Source of the DNA: 2-01-FULL-50-23 sp964509695
GTDB lineage: Bacteria > Patescibacteriota > Microgenomatia > UBA1400 > MFAQ01
DNA: 50,733 nucleotides
Assembly (NCBI GenBank): GCA_964509695.1
Contig: CAZDXN010000004.1
Coordinates: 1-50,733, forward strand
Reading direction: 5' to 3'
Part shown: in pieces, positions 29,133 to 37,747 of the stretch
Layout: each line of letters starts with the position of its first letter
Position numbering within the stretch: position 1 is the first letter of the stretch
Made by a program: the position numbers and the translations under genes
The notes under the pieces: generated by a model
The model's database searches: none
What the model was told of the DNA's origin: nothing
Seen by the model: only the letters and a program-made list of their open reading frames with translations

Positions 29133-30341
29133 TTACTCGTAGCGAATAGCGTCAATCGGGGAGAGGTCGGCCGCTTTTTTGGCCGGAAAAACTCCAAATA
29201 ATATTCCGATAAATGAGGAAACCCCGAGAGCGAGGAGGACTGATTGGATGTTGATATAAGCGGGGAACAAGCTCTGAATCGCCAAGACAATGAGATAGGC
29301 CAGCGCGAGACCCATCACCCCCCCAAACACAGCCAGAATCACCGACTCGACCAAAAAATGAGCCAAGATATCTATTTTTCTGGCTCCGATTGCCCGCCGG
29401 ATGCCGATCTCTCGGGTTCTTTCCGTCACCGTCACGTACATAATGTTCATAATTCCGATTCCACCAACCACCAGTGAAATTGCCGCAATTGCCACCAATA
29501 CTGTGTTTAATATATTGAAGATGGAGCTTATCGCGTCCAATATCTCCGTTTGCTCGATAACCGAAAACTGGTCTTCCTTATAGCGCTTGCTCAGAACATC
29601 GGTAATTTGTTGTTTCGCCGTTGTTAGGTCGGTGTCAGTTTTGGCCTTGATAATCATCGCCACAAATTTTTTGTCACTATTAAATACATAGCCTGTTTTG
29701 TAGGGCAAATAGACGAATGAATCCAGATCCGGACCTCCAAAGCCCCCGCCCTTCGCCCCCAATACACCAATGATTTTGAACGCGATTTTTTCGATCTTTA
29801 TGGTCCTTCCCACTGCAGCCTCTGTGGACTCGAATAATTTTTCGGCCAATTTTGGTCCGATCACTACCACCTTGCTTCTCTTGTCTACGTCCTCCTTCGT
29901 AAACAAATCTCCAGAAACCACAGACAGATTGAGAGCCGGGAAAATATCCGCCGAGGTGTGGTAAATATCAGTGAACTCTGTCTTCGCATCGGAGGAGACA
30001 TTTTGTGAGCGAGAGAAAACCGGGACCACCAATTCTAAGTCAGTAATTCTGGATAAACTAATTACATCTTTCTCATCAAAGCTAATTCCTCCCAAAGAGC
30101 CGGGGCTGGCACGGAATCCACCTCCAGAATTGATTATTTTTCCCGGCACCAACCTCAAGTTATTCGTTCCCAGACTTTCAAACTGGTTCTGGATATATTT
30201 TTTCAACCCCAAACCAAAGGCGATCAGTAGGACCACCGAAAGGACACCAATTAATATTCCCAGCGAGGTTAACAAAGTTTTCGCCTTACTTCGGGAGAAA
30301 TCGAAAAAGGCCGACCTGATAATAAAGGTTGCGTAATTCAT
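29133..30341 (-). CDS. MacB-like ABC transporter permease
   Basis: The 402-aa protein has an N-terminal helix (LLTSLGILIGVLSVVLLIAFGLG). An extracytoplasmic MacB_PCD domain follows (~50-270). The FtsX-type core has three helices (GIGIMNIMYVTVTERTREIGIRRAIGA; LVESVILAVFGGVMGLALAYL; VFPAKKAADLSPIDAIRYE). It forms the tripartite exporter with the ATPase and adaptor upstream. Without an outer membrane it probably expels a peptide or lipid, or mechanically transmits force. It overlaps the ATPase gene by 4 bases. Confidence 0.92.
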   Translation of the reverse strand: MNYATFIIRSAFFDFSRSKAKTLLTSLGILIGVLSVVLLIAFGLGLKKYIQNQFESLGTNNLRLVPGKIINSGGGFRASPGSLGGISFDEKDVISLSRITDLELVVPVFSRSQNVSSDAKTEFTDIYHTSADIFPALNLSVVSGDLFTKEDVDKRSKVVVIGPKLAEKLFESTEAAVGRTIKIEKIAFKIIGVLGAKGGGFGGPDLDSFVYLPYKTGYVFNSDKKFVAMIIKAKTDTDLTTAKQQITDVLSKRYKEDQFSVIEQTEILDAISSIFNILNTVLVAIAAISLVVGGIGIMNIMYVTVTERTREIGIRRAIGARKIDILAHFLVESVILAVFGGVMGLALAYLIVLAIQSLFPAYINIQSVLLALGVSSFIGILFGVFPAKKAADLSPIDAIRYE

Positions 30342-31009
30342 TTGATAATCTCACCGTCTTTAATTCTGATAATCCTCTTTGTTTTTGCGGCAATATTCAG
30401 CTCGTGGGTTACGATGGCAATCGTAATTTTTTCCTCCTTATTCAACTCTCCAAAAAGTTTCATAATTTCGTCCCCGGTCTTGGTGTCCAGATTTCCGGTT
30501 GGCTCATCAGCCAGCACCAAACGAGGGCTCATTATTAGTGCCCGGGCTATGGCCACTCTTTGCTGTTGTCCTCCTGAAATTTTGTTAGGGTAGGAATTTG
30601 CCTTTTCTGCCAAACCAAAACGCGTCAGCAAATACATCGCTTTTTCAATCGGATCATGTGCCAATTTTTTTCTCGCATAGACAGTCGGGAGTATTACATT
30701 TTCAAGTACCGTTAGTTTGTTTAATAAATTAAACTGCTGGAAAACGAAACCAACATATTCGTTACGAACAGTGCTGGTATCATTATCGTCCAAAGTTGAG
30801 ACATCTTTGTCGTCTAGGAAAACCTCACCCCGACTCGGCTTGTCCAATAATCCAATGATGTGCATTAGAGTCGACTTTCCGCTGCCAGAAGTACCCATAA
30901 TTCCCACATATTCGCCGTCCTTGATTTCCAAACTCACATTTTTTAGCGCCGTAAAAACTACGTCCGTGTCCAGCTTGTACTCTTTCCAGATATTAGAGAG
31001 CTTGATCAT
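30338..31009 (-). CDS. ABC transporter ATPase (MacB/LolD type)
   Basis: The 223-aa protein has Walker A GTSGSGKST, Q-loop FVFQQFNLL, signature ISGGQQQRVAIARAL, Walker B LVLADEPTGNLD and H-loop IVTHE. It powers the permease downstream. It overlaps the adaptor gene by 17 bases, so the three genes form one operon. Confidence 0.95.
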   Translation of the reverse strand: MIKLSNIWKEYKLDTDVVFTALKNVSLEIKDGEYVGIMGTSGSGKSTLMHIIGLLDKPSRGEVFLDDKDVSTLDDNDTSTVRNEYVGFVFQQFNLLNKLTVLENVILPTVYARKKLAHDPIEKAMYLLTRFGLAEKANSYPNKISGGQQQRVAIARALIMSPRLVLADEPTGNLDTKTGDEIMKLFGELNKEEKITIAIVTHELNIAAKTKRIIRIKDGEIIK

Positions 31010-32015
31010 AGATCGTCTCTCCCTCGTTTAATCCCGACAATATCTCTGTTTGCCCTTCAAGTGTTTCACCAGTTGTTACTCTCGTAGCCTGACTCCCGCC
31101 AACGACTTTCTTATAAACTATTTTTTCTCCCTTGACCGTCTTCACGTAATTTTGTGGTATCGCCATGACTCCCTTCTTCTCTCTCATCAGAAATGTTACG
31201 TCTCCAGTCATTCCCATTCGGGTCTGATTCCCTGCGTCACTGGTGTCAATTGTCAACTTAACTAGATAAACAGTCCCGGTTTCTCCCACCGAGGGAGTGT
31301 AAGCAATCTCCTTGACCATTCCCCTTAGCGGTTTATCTGGGAATGCATCCAGAGTAATGTCCGCCGTCATTCCGTTTTTTAACTTCACTACGTCAGTTTG
31401 ATCGGCATTAGCGGTGAAGATAATCGTCGCTGGATTAACGATATCAATTTCAAACAAATTGGTGGCGGTGATGAACTCACCTGGATGGTTATCGGTTACG
31501 TTATAAATGACTCCATCAATCGGGCTATATAAGGTTGCATACCGGAGCGTTCTTTGGGCCGTCAGCCAGGAATCGTATTTTGTGTCCCGGTCAGTTTGCG
31601 CCGTCACCCGGTTATTCTTTTGCAAAAACGACTCGTCTTTGTCGTGATCTTTGACTGTGTCTTCGACATATTTTGCATTCGCATCAGCCGCTAGATACTT
31701 ATAGTAAGCCGCCCGCTCTGCCGCGGCCAGGTCACCCGTGTCCAGGCCCGCCAATAACCACCCTTTTTTTACGATAATTCCCTCAGTGACTTTTACAAAA
31801 GATAACTTTCCGGTGGTTTGAAACACCATCTTGGCTTTTTCCTCGGCGTCCACTCCTCCGGAAAAAGATAAATTCTCCCGCAAATCAATGGTCTTTACGG
31901 TATACGATTTTACCTTTGAAAAATCTTTTGGTCCGAACTGCCGATAGCCGACAAATGCCAAAATCAGGCCGGCGGCAAGTACCAAATACCACCGCTTTTT
32001 AATAAAGCTCATCAT
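30993..32015 (-). CDS. HlyD/MacA-like membrane fusion (adaptor) protein
   Basis: The 340-aa protein has one N-terminal helix (WYLVLAAGLILAFVGY) and a barrel-sandwich lipoyl domain (KLSFVKVTEGIIVKKGWLLAGLD). Its helical part is short compared with MacA, and beta-barrel and membrane-proximal domains follow (YSPIDGVIYNVTDNHPGEFI; ADQTDVVKLKNGMTADITLDAFP). It would link the ABC permease to the cell surface. A minus-strand TAGAAT lies 7 bases before the ATG. Confidence 0.9.
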   Translation of the reverse strand: MMSFIKKRWYLVLAAGLILAFVGYRQFGPKDFSKVKSYTVKTIDLRENLSFSGGVDAEEKAKMVFQTTGKLSFVKVTEGIIVKKGWLLAGLDTGDLAAAERAAYYKYLAADANAKYVEDTVKDHDKDESFLQKNNRVTAQTDRDTKYDSWLTAQRTLRYATLYSPIDGVIYNVTDNHPGEFITATNLFEIDIVNPATIIFTANADQTDVVKLKNGMTADITLDAFPDKPLRGMVKEIAYTPSVGETGTVYLVKLTIDTSDAGNQTRMGMTGDVTFLMREKKGVMAIPQNYVKTVKGEKIVYKKVVGGSQATRVTTGETLEGQTEILSGLNEGETIYDQAL

Positions 32016-32022
32016 AGCCCTT

Positions 32023-32035
32023 ATTCTAGTACAAT
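32023..32035. promoter_or_regulatory. Bidirectional promoter with back-to-back -10 boxes
   Basis: Minus-strand TAGAAT (32023-32028) and plus-strand TACAAT (32030-32035) are separated by one G. Gaps to the start codons are 7 (adaptor) and 6 bases (prfB). Confidence 0.65.
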
Positions 32036-32041
32036 ATCCTC

Positions 32042-33157
32042 ATGGCTGTAACCCACGAAAATCTAGACGACTACACCCTCCGTTTGGCTGGTCTTCACGA
32101 CAAACTCAATCCCGAGAAACTTTTCAAAGACAAAGAAATGCTTGAAAAAGACTCGGCCGATCCCAATCTTTGGTCAGATGAAACCAAGGCTAAGAAAATC
32201 ATGCAGGAGCTGTCACGTATCAAATCGCTTCTTGCCGACCTTGATTCGATTGACGAGAATCTCAAATCTCTTTCTGATCTGGTGAAAATGCAGGAGGAAA
32301 CCAAGAACAACAGCTTGGAAAACGACATTCAAGCCCTCGAGCGGACTCTCATCCGCCAGCTTAACAAACTCGAATTGGTGACTTATCTTTCCGGAAAATA
32401 TGACAAGTCCGAAGCTATTCTCTCGATTCACTCCGGTCAGGGTGGCACCGAAGCCATGGACTGGGCTCAAATGCTCGGTCGGATGTATACCCGCTACTTT
32501 GAAAGAAAAGACTGGCCCTATGAAATGGTTGATTATTCTCCCGGTGACGAAGCCGGTCTCAAGTCCGTTACTTATATTGTCCACACCCCCTACGCTTATG
32601 GCTATCTCAAAAACGAACGGGGGACCCACCGGCTAGTCCGCCTATCTCCATTCAATGCCGACAGTCTCCGGCAAACTTCTTTTGCCGGAGTCGAGATTAT
32701 GCCCCTGATGGAGGACACCGGTGAGATCGAGGTTCGTGACGAAGATCTGGAATTTGAGGCCAGCCGCTCCACTGGCGCTGGTGGTCAAAATGTAAACAAG
32801 GTCAGTACGGCCGTTCGGATTCGCCATATCCCGACCAACATCGTCGTCGAGGCTCAAAGTCAACGATATCAGGAGCAGAATCGCAAAATTGCCCTCCAAC
32901 TCCTCAAGGCCAAGCTCTGGGAAATCGAAGAAAAGAAACGTCAAGAAGAGCTGGCGAAAATAAAAGGAACTCATCATGTGGCCGGCTGGGGGACCCAGAT
33001 TCGATCCTACGTCCTCCATCCTTACAAGTTGGTCAAAGATCTTCGCACCGAATACGAATCTACCGATCCGGACTCGGTCCTAGACGGCGATCTGGATATG
33101 TTTATTGAGACCGAACTAAAGCACTTTGCGCCGTTGCCCTTATCTGCTAAACTCTAG
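32042..33157 (+). CDS. prfB: Peptide chain release factor 2
   Basis: The 371-aa protein has an N-terminal helical domain, the RF2 codon-recognition tripeptide SPF (VRLSPFNADSLRQTSF) and the catalytic GGQ (TGAGGQNVNKV). It ends translation at UAA and UGA. The frame is continuous, so the programmed +1 frameshift known in many prfB genes is absent. Its presence fits TGA being used as a stop in this window. The promoter is shared with the divergent adaptor gene. Confidence 0.97.
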   Translation: MAVTHENLDDYTLRLAGLHDKLNPEKLFKDKEMLEKDSADPNLWSDETKAKKIMQELSRIKSLLADLDSIDENLKSLSDLVKMQEETKNNSLENDIQALERTLIRQLNKLELVTYLSGKYDKSEAILSIHSGQGGTEAMDWAQMLGRMYTRYFERKDWPYEMVDYSPGDEAGLKSVTYIVHTPYAYGYLKNERGTHRLVRLSPFNADSLRQTSFAGVEIMPLMEDTGEIEVRDEDLEFEASRSTGAGGQNVNKVSTAVRIRHIPTNIVVEAQSQRYQEQNRKIALQLLKAKLWEIEEKKRQEELAKIKGTHHVAGWGTQIRSYVLHPYKLVKDLRTEYESTDPDSVLDGDLDMFIETELKHFAPLPLSAKL

Positions 33158-33180
33158 TTAGTTAATAACCGGAAAACAAC

Positions 33181-33726
33181 ATGGAACTGCAAAAAATCAA
33201 TCTCGGGGTGGGTTCGAAACAACCTCCAATTACCGCAAGACCAGTTGTCTCCACGAGCAAACCCGTCATTAATTCTATGTCAAAAGACAGCTTTTTTACC
33301 CCCGTTAGAATTGTTTCCTTTGTTATTGTTCTAGTTCTCGGCCTCGGTTCAGGATATTTAATCAAGAATAAGAGCGGCGGTATTGGTGGCGCCAGAAACT
33401 CTGGTCCCGTTATCGCCCGAAACGTTCCTGAGGCCGGCGTGAAGGAAGGTGACGTTATTGGCATACAGGATACAACTAGCTTCAAAGACAGTTCTACCGG
33501 TGTTTTACAGAAAGGCGGTCTCGATGGCGAAGGTAGTCACAATCTTCTTCGTCCCGGTGGATCCAGTCAAACAGTTTATCTGACCAGCTCAGTCGTTGAC
33601 CTTGACGCCTTCGTCGGCCACCAGGTCACCGTTTGGGGAGAAACCTTCAAAGGCCAAAAGGTTGGTTGGCTGATGGACGTCGGTCGTGTCAAAGTCGAGA
33701 AGCTAAACGCCCCGAACCCTCAATAA
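33181..33726 (+). CDS. Membrane-anchored hypothetical protein
   Basis: A 181-aa protein with a ~38-residue cytoplasmic N-terminus, one helix (IVSFVIVLVLGLGSGYLI) and an outside domain. The C-terminal part (YLTSSVVDLDAFVGHQVTVWGETFKGQKVGWLMDVGRVKVEKL) looks like a small OB-like beta barrel. The family is not recognised. It lies just upstream of ftsE, which has its own promoter. Confidence 0.65.
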   Translation: MELQKINLGVGSKQPPITARPVVSTSKPVINSMSKDSFFTPVRIVSFVIVLVLGLGSGYLIKNKSGGIGGARNSGPVIARNVPEAGVKEGDVIGIQDTTSFKDSSTGVLQKGGLDGEGSHNLLRPGGSSQTVYLTSSVVDLDAFVGHQVTVWGETFKGQKVGWLMDVGRVKVEKLNAPNPQ

Positions 33727-33741
33727 CTGAATCTATTAAGG

Positions 33742-33747
33742 TATAAT
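33742..33747 (+). promoter_or_regulatory. -10 element of ftsE (leaderless)
   Basis: Consensus TATAAT ends 6 bases before the GTG start at 33754. Confidence 0.6.
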
Positions 33748-33753
33748 TTTAAG

Positions 33754-34467
33754 GTGATCATCTTTGACCAGGTGAGCAAAGCTTATCCGACCGGAAACAC
33801 CGTTCTTGAGAACGTTAGTTTTCATATCGAGCCGGGCGAGTTTGTAATTCTCACCGGACCCTCTGGTGCCGGGAAAACCACCATCGGCCGACTTCTTATT
33901 CGTGATCTTACCCCAAGCGGAGGGGATATCAAGGTCGGAGACTGGATTTTAGGTAAAATGAAATCAGGAGAGATTCACCTGCTCCGTCGCCTCGTTGGCG
34001 TTGTCTTTCAGGATTACAAGATCATTCCCGATAAAACCGTTTTCGAAAATATCTCCCTCGCCCTCGAAATTATCAATTACCCCCAGAAACAAATCGACGA
34101 ACGGGTCAAACACTTGTTAGAGCTTGTGGGTATCCCAGATAAAGGCGAGCTCTTCCCCATCCAGCTTTCTGGAGGCGAACTCCAGCGGGCCGCTATCGCC
34201 AGGGCCATCGTTTCCGAGCCAAAAGTTCTTTTCGCCGACGAACCAACCGGCAATCTCGATGAGGCCACCGGTCGCGATATCTATCAACTGCTTCGAGCCA
34301 TCCATGGTCTGGGCACTACGGTCATTATGTCCACCCACAACCAGAGCTTCCTCGATCCGGGGAATCGGCACATTCATCTGGAAAAAGGTAAAATTATTTC
34401 AGACACCGCCACCAGCGCCCACCCAAAGAAGCACAATGAGCAAAGAGCAATGAAAAATGATAAATGA
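33754..34467 (+). CDS. ftsE: Cell division ATP-binding protein FtsE
   Basis: The 237-aa ATPase has Walker A GPSGAGKTTIG, VFQDYKIIPDKTVFENI (typical FtsE Q-loop), signature LSGGELQRAAIARAI, Walker B VLFADEPTGNLD and H-loop STHN. With FtsX it relays ATP-driven conformational change to a periplasmic cell-wall hydrolase at the division site. The GTG start is set by the adjacent -10. The stop overlaps ftsX (ATGA). Confidence 0.95.
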   Translation: MIIFDQVSKAYPTGNTVLENVSFHIEPGEFVILTGPSGAGKTTIGRLLIRDLTPSGGDIKVGDWILGKMKSGEIHLLRRLVGVVFQDYKIIPDKTVFENISLALEIINYPQKQIDERVKHLLELVGIPDKGELFPIQLSGGELQRAAIARAIVSEPKVLFADEPTGNLDEATGRDIYQLLRAIHGLGTTVIMSTHNQSFLDPGNRHIHLEKGKIISDTATSAHPKKHNEQRAMKNDK

Positions 34468-35366
34468 TTAACACCGCCCTAAAGAACATCCGCCGCTCCC
34501 CCTATCAAGCCTTGGCTGCGGTCGCCATGACCGGCTTGACTGTCTTCGTTGTCACCTTATTTGCTTTAGTTTCTTTGGCAAGTCAGATCACCCTTCAAAG
34601 TTTTGAGACCAAGCCTCAAGTTATCGCCTACTTAAAAGACGATCACAAAACAGATCAAGTTAGCCAACTGATAAAAGACCTTGATAGCACCGGGCTCGTA
34701 AAAAGTGCCACTTACGTTAGTAAAGTGGAGGCCCTCGAGATTTACAAAAAATCCGTCGGCAACGATCCTCTTCTCCTCGGTTCCGTCACTGACCTTGGCA
34801 TCATTACCGCCGATGTTCTCCCCGCCAGTGTTGAGATCGCCGCCAAGTCCCCGGACAATTTTTCCACCATCGTTTCCATCCTGGAAAGAAGTGAAGTTGT
34901 CAGCACCACCCCAAAAGGGAAAAAGGAAATCGATTTTCCCCAAGATATTGTTGCTGAGCTCACGGCTTGGACCCGCGCCATCCGCACTGCTGGTATCATT
35001 CTCATCGCCATTCTTTGCTTCAATTCGATCATTACCATTATGATTATTATCTCGATGAAGATCGCCAGTCGCCGTCTGGAGATCGGTACCATGAAACTCA
35101 TGGGGGCCAAGGGGAGCTTCATCATCAAGCCCTACCTTTTTGAGTCGGTCCTTTACGGAGCTGTCGGTGGCGTCATTGGTTGGCTGGGCAGCTACATCGC
35201 CATTCTTTATTCCACCCCCTTTCTTGCCGTTCGCCTTGCTGGCATAATTCTGCTCCCAGTTCAATTTCCCCTGATGCTTGTCCTCTTAGCCGCCCTCGTC
35301 ATTTTCTTCAGCCTTCTCGGACTGATCTCGGGGCTTCTCGCCGCGGCACGCTTCATCAAGCGATGA
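34464..35366 (+). CDS. ftsX: Cell division protein FtsX
   Basis: The 300-aa protein has one N-terminal helix, an extracytoplasmic loop (~50-165) and three C-terminal helices (AGIILIAILCFNSIITIMIIISMKIASRRLEIGTMKLMGA is the FtsX hallmark). The loop should bind the peptidase encoded next. Start and stop both overlap neighbours by 4 bases, so ftsE, ftsX and the peptidase form one operon. Confidence 0.94.
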   Translation: MINTALKNIRRSPYQALAAVAMTGLTVFVVTLFALVSLASQITLQSFETKPQVIAYLKDDHKTDQVSQLIKDLDSTGLVKSATYVSKVEALEIYKKSVGNDPLLLGSVTDLGIITADVLPASVEIAAKSPDNFSTIVSILERSEVVSTTPKGKKEIDFPQDIVAELTAWTRAIRTAGIILIAILCFNSIITIMIIISMKIASRRLEIGTMKLMGAKGSFIIKPYLFESVLYGAVGGVIGWLGSYIAILYSTPFLAVRLAGIILLPVQFPLMLVLLAALVIFFSLLGLISGLLAAARFIKR

Positions 35367-36571
35367 AGACAAAAATTTTACTCTTAATTTTTCTCTTTCT
35401 CGTTTTTCGGGTAACTCCTCAGGCCTTAGCTATAGAATGCGATCTGGGCAAACCAATTCCATCTGACGTCAATCAGCTTGCCGACTACATAAAAGAGTGT
35501 CAAAAAAAAGCTGAGGAAAAACAAGGACAGGCCAATACACTAAAAGTTACCCTAGACATCCTAAACTCAAAAATTAGATTAACCCAGGCCCAGATCAAAC
35601 AGACCACTTCCCAAATCGCCTCCCTGGAAAAAGACGTCGCTACTCTCTCAACCGTCCTTGTGGATCTTGACAAAACTCTAGAACAACTGACCCGGATTTA
35701 TCTCGCTCGGGTCCGTGAAAGTTATATCCGCCGTGACCCCGACCTGCTCTCCCTTTTCTTCACTTCCGATTCTTTTGCCAAGTTTTTCACCCGCATCCGT
35801 TATTTATCAATCATCAAAGAAAGGGATCAACTCATTATCTCAGAGATGGAAACAGCCAGAGTGAGTTACGATTCCCAGAAAAATATCAAAGTTACCAAAC
35901 AACAGGAGGTGAAAGAATTGAAATCCCGTCTCGACCGCCAACAGACCGACCTTTCCGCTCAACAGAGAAGTAAGAACGATCTACTCACTCAAACCAAAAA
36001 TGATGAAGCCCGCTATCAGAGTCTTTTATCCCAAGCTCGAGCTGAACTTGAAGCAATTAATGCTATCATCGCTGGTAATGGCAACGAGAAGGAGGTGAGA
36101 GATGTCAGCCAAGGGGAGGTAATCGCCAATGTCATCAACCAACCTTCGTGCAATTCCAGTGGCGCCCATCTCCACTTCATTATTTCCGATAACTCCCTTA
36201 CCAAAAACCCCTTTGACTACCTGAAACCGATTGATAATTTCAATTGTTCCGGTGTCAATGGTGGAGGCTGTTTTGATGGGGATCCTTTTAAGCCTATTGG
36301 ATCTTGGGACTGGCCGCTTAGTCCCCGTATCCAGTTGAATCAGGGTTATGGTGAAACCTGGGCGGTGCGGAACACCTGGGTTGGTGGCATCTATCGTTTT
36401 CACAATGGCCTTGATATCGAGGGAGGCTCTTTGGACGTCCGGGCAGTTCAATCCGGCAAGCTCTTCCGCGGGACATACTCCGGCTCGAATGGCTGTGCTC
36501 TCAAATATGTCCGGGTCGACCACAAAGACAGTGGTATCGACACCTTCTACCTCCACGTCAACTACAACTAA
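35363..36571 (+). CDS. FtsEX-linked coiled-coil peptidase with circularly permuted M23 domain
   Basis: The 402-aa secreted protein starts with a signal peptide (MKTKILLLIFLFLVFRVTPQ). A long coiled coil (~45-240) follows, as in EnvC/PcsB partners of FtsX. All LytM catalytic residues are visible: H-x3-D is His347/Asp351 (HNGLDIEG), the YxH His is His398 (YLHV, 51 residues later), and HxH is His269/His271 (GAHLHF, followed by NPFDYL). Normally HxH comes last; here it comes before HxxxD, so the domain is circularly permuted and ends 4 residues after His398. With all ligands kept it is probably an active peptidoglycan hydrolase. Start at 35363 overlaps the ftsX stop. Confidence 0.85.
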   Translation: MKTKILLLIFLFLVFRVTPQALAIECDLGKPIPSDVNQLADYIKECQKKAEEKQGQANTLKVTLDILNSKIRLTQAQIKQTTSQIASLEKDVATLSTVLVDLDKTLEQLTRIYLARVRESYIRRDPDLLSLFFTSDSFAKFFTRIRYLSIIKERDQLIISEMETARVSYDSQKNIKVTKQQEVKELKSRLDRQQTDLSAQQRSKNDLLTQTKNDEARYQSLLSQARAELEAINAIIAGNGNEKEVRDVSQGEVIANVINQPSCNSSGAHLHFIISDNSLTKNPFDYLKPIDNFNCSGVNGGGCFDGDPFKPIGSWDWPLSPRIQLNQGYGETWAVRNTWVGGIYRFHNGLDIEGGSLDVRAVQSGKLFRGTYSGSNGCALKYVRVDHKDSGIDTFYLHVNYN

Positions 36572-36576
36572 GTTAA

Positions 36577-36601
36577 AACTTCAGGGACGGACCCCGAAGT
36601 T
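36577..36601. repeat. Hairpin repeat, AGGTC/ACCC-core family, copy 4
   Basis: AACTTC (36577-36582) and GAAGTT (36596-36601) pair around AGGGACGGACCCC. With the following CCCAC, it matches 36738-36767 over 30 bases at about 24 positions. Confidence 0.65.
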
Positions 36602-36652
36602 CCCACCACCGTCTTGATATTATTAACAAAGTGGTCCCATATCAAACAAAAC

Positions 36653-36690
36653 CCTCCGCTATGTGTGGTTTATAAACCACGGCCGAGGGT
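36653..36690. repeat. Nested palindrome in the gap before 36842
   Basis: GTGGTTTATAAACCAC (36665-36680) is a perfect 16-bp palindrome. CCCTC and GAGGG on either side extend the pairing. It may be a terminator or an operator; no gene is present in 36572-36829. Confidence 0.5.
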
Positions 36691-36737
36691 CTTCTAAGAA
36701 CGAAATATATACCACTCCCATCTCAAAGTCAAAAACC

Positions 36738-36762
36738 AACTTCAGGGTGCAACCCCGTAGTA
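36738..36762. repeat. Hairpin repeat, AGGTC/ACCC-core family, copy 5 (degenerate)
   Basis: AACTTCAGGGTGCAACCCCGTAGTA keeps the core pairing GGG/CCC, but the outer arms no longer pair fully. Confidence 0.5.
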
Positions 36763-36826
36763 CCCACTTCAACTATTCGAACCATCGAACTATCTTGAGT
36801 TTCAACATCGGTGTTCTGATCGATCG

Positions 36827-36835
36827 TGCTAGACT
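36827..36835 (+). promoter_or_regulatory. Extended -10 of the gene at 36842 (leaderless)
   Basis: TG-C-TAGACT (hexamer 36830-36835) ends 6 bases before the ATG. Confidence 0.55.
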
Positions 36836-36841
36836 GGAAAT

Positions 36842-37747
36842 ATGAGGATTTTCGCCATCTTCACAGGGTGGCTTTTCCTTCTCATATTCTCCACCCGTTC
36901 CGCGAATGCGGCGATACAATTTCTCCTCTTCGACCCGATCATATCCGGTCTTGAGTTTTCTCTGACCGCCTCAATTTCCGGTCTTACTTCGACCAGTTGT
37001 TCCACGGAAAACAAATGTTTTCTCCAAGGAACACTTCGAAGTGTTGGCGCCGCTAAATATTTTGGCCAAACCCAAAACAATATCAACTCATGGATTGATT
37101 ACGTTAGTTCTCCCGAATTGGAGTACATCCAATCAACCTTTTTCCAGTTTCAGCCGGAAGCGGGCAGTTGGTCTGGCCAATTGAAAATGCGTTACTCTCC
37201 TTCTGACGATGAATATAAGGGTCCGGGGGATTATGAAATTAAATTCAAACGTTTTTCAGGGAAAAGCGTCAGCTCCTCGGGAGAGTCAAATACTTTAGTT
37301 ATGTCTCTTACCGCCGCTATTCCCACCCCCACACCTACTCAAACCCCGACCAGCACTCCAACACCAACTTCGACCACAACTTCCACCCCTTCCCCCACTC
37401 TCACCCCGACACTTACATCTACTCCAACCCCGACGCCCTCACCGAGTGCGTCGAAACCCTCTTTGACGGAGGCTCCAACCCCAATACAACCAGACGAATT
37501 CGACGTGCTTGGTAGCAGCGACTCCGCCCCACTTTTTGATTCCACTCCCACTCCATCACCAACTAGTCAAAAAAGCCAATCCGCTTTCGTTGGTACTACG
37601 ACTCTCTTTGGCGCCGCCGCGGCTACAATTGTTCTCCTCTCGCTTGCCTTTTGGCGGCTTCGAAAACTAACTAAACCTGCTAAGATAAGGCAACAAATAT
37701 GGAAGGAATCTACGTCACCAGTTCTGCCGAAGAAACCAAAGCTTTAG
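36842..37747 (+). CDS. Secreted, membrane-anchored protein with Pro/Thr-rich stalk
   Basis: The 301-aa protein has a signal peptide (IFAIFTGWLFLLIFSTRSANA) and an N-terminal domain (~25-150, with CSTENKCFLQG, a possible disulfide). A ~55-residue Pro/Thr/Ser stalk follows (160-220), then a C-terminal helix (TTTLFGAAAATIVLLSLAFW) with a basic tail. This is a surface-display layout. Function is unknown. The last 49 bases overlap tsaE in another frame. Confidence 0.75.
   Translation: MRIFAIFTGWLFLLIFSTRSANAAIQFLLFDPIISGLEFSLTASISGLTSTSCSTENKCFLQGTLRSVGAAKYFGQTQNNINSWIDYVSSPELEYIQSTFFQFQPEAGSWSGQLKMRYSPSDDEYKGPGDYEIKFKRFSGKSVSSSGESNTLVMSLTAAIPTPTPTQTPTSTPTPTSTTTSTPSPTLTPTLTSTPTPTPSPSASKPSLTEAPTPIQPDEFDVLGSSDSAPLFDSTPTPSPTSQKSQSAFVGTTTLFGAAAATIVLLSLAFWRLRKLTKPAKIRQQIWKESTSPVLPKKPKL

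Noticed and set aside
32042..32200. Programmed +1 frameshift in prfB
   Set aside because: The frame is continuous from ATG to stop, with no internal TGA or CTTTGA slip site needed.
36663..36845. 60-aa plus-strand ORF in the gap before 36842
   Set aside because: It is made of palindromes and repeat copies and has no start signal; considered non-coding.
37320..37470. Tandem repeat or phase-variable tract
   Set aside because: The ACN/CCN-rich stretch encodes a Pro/Thr stalk with varied codons and no exact repeat unit.
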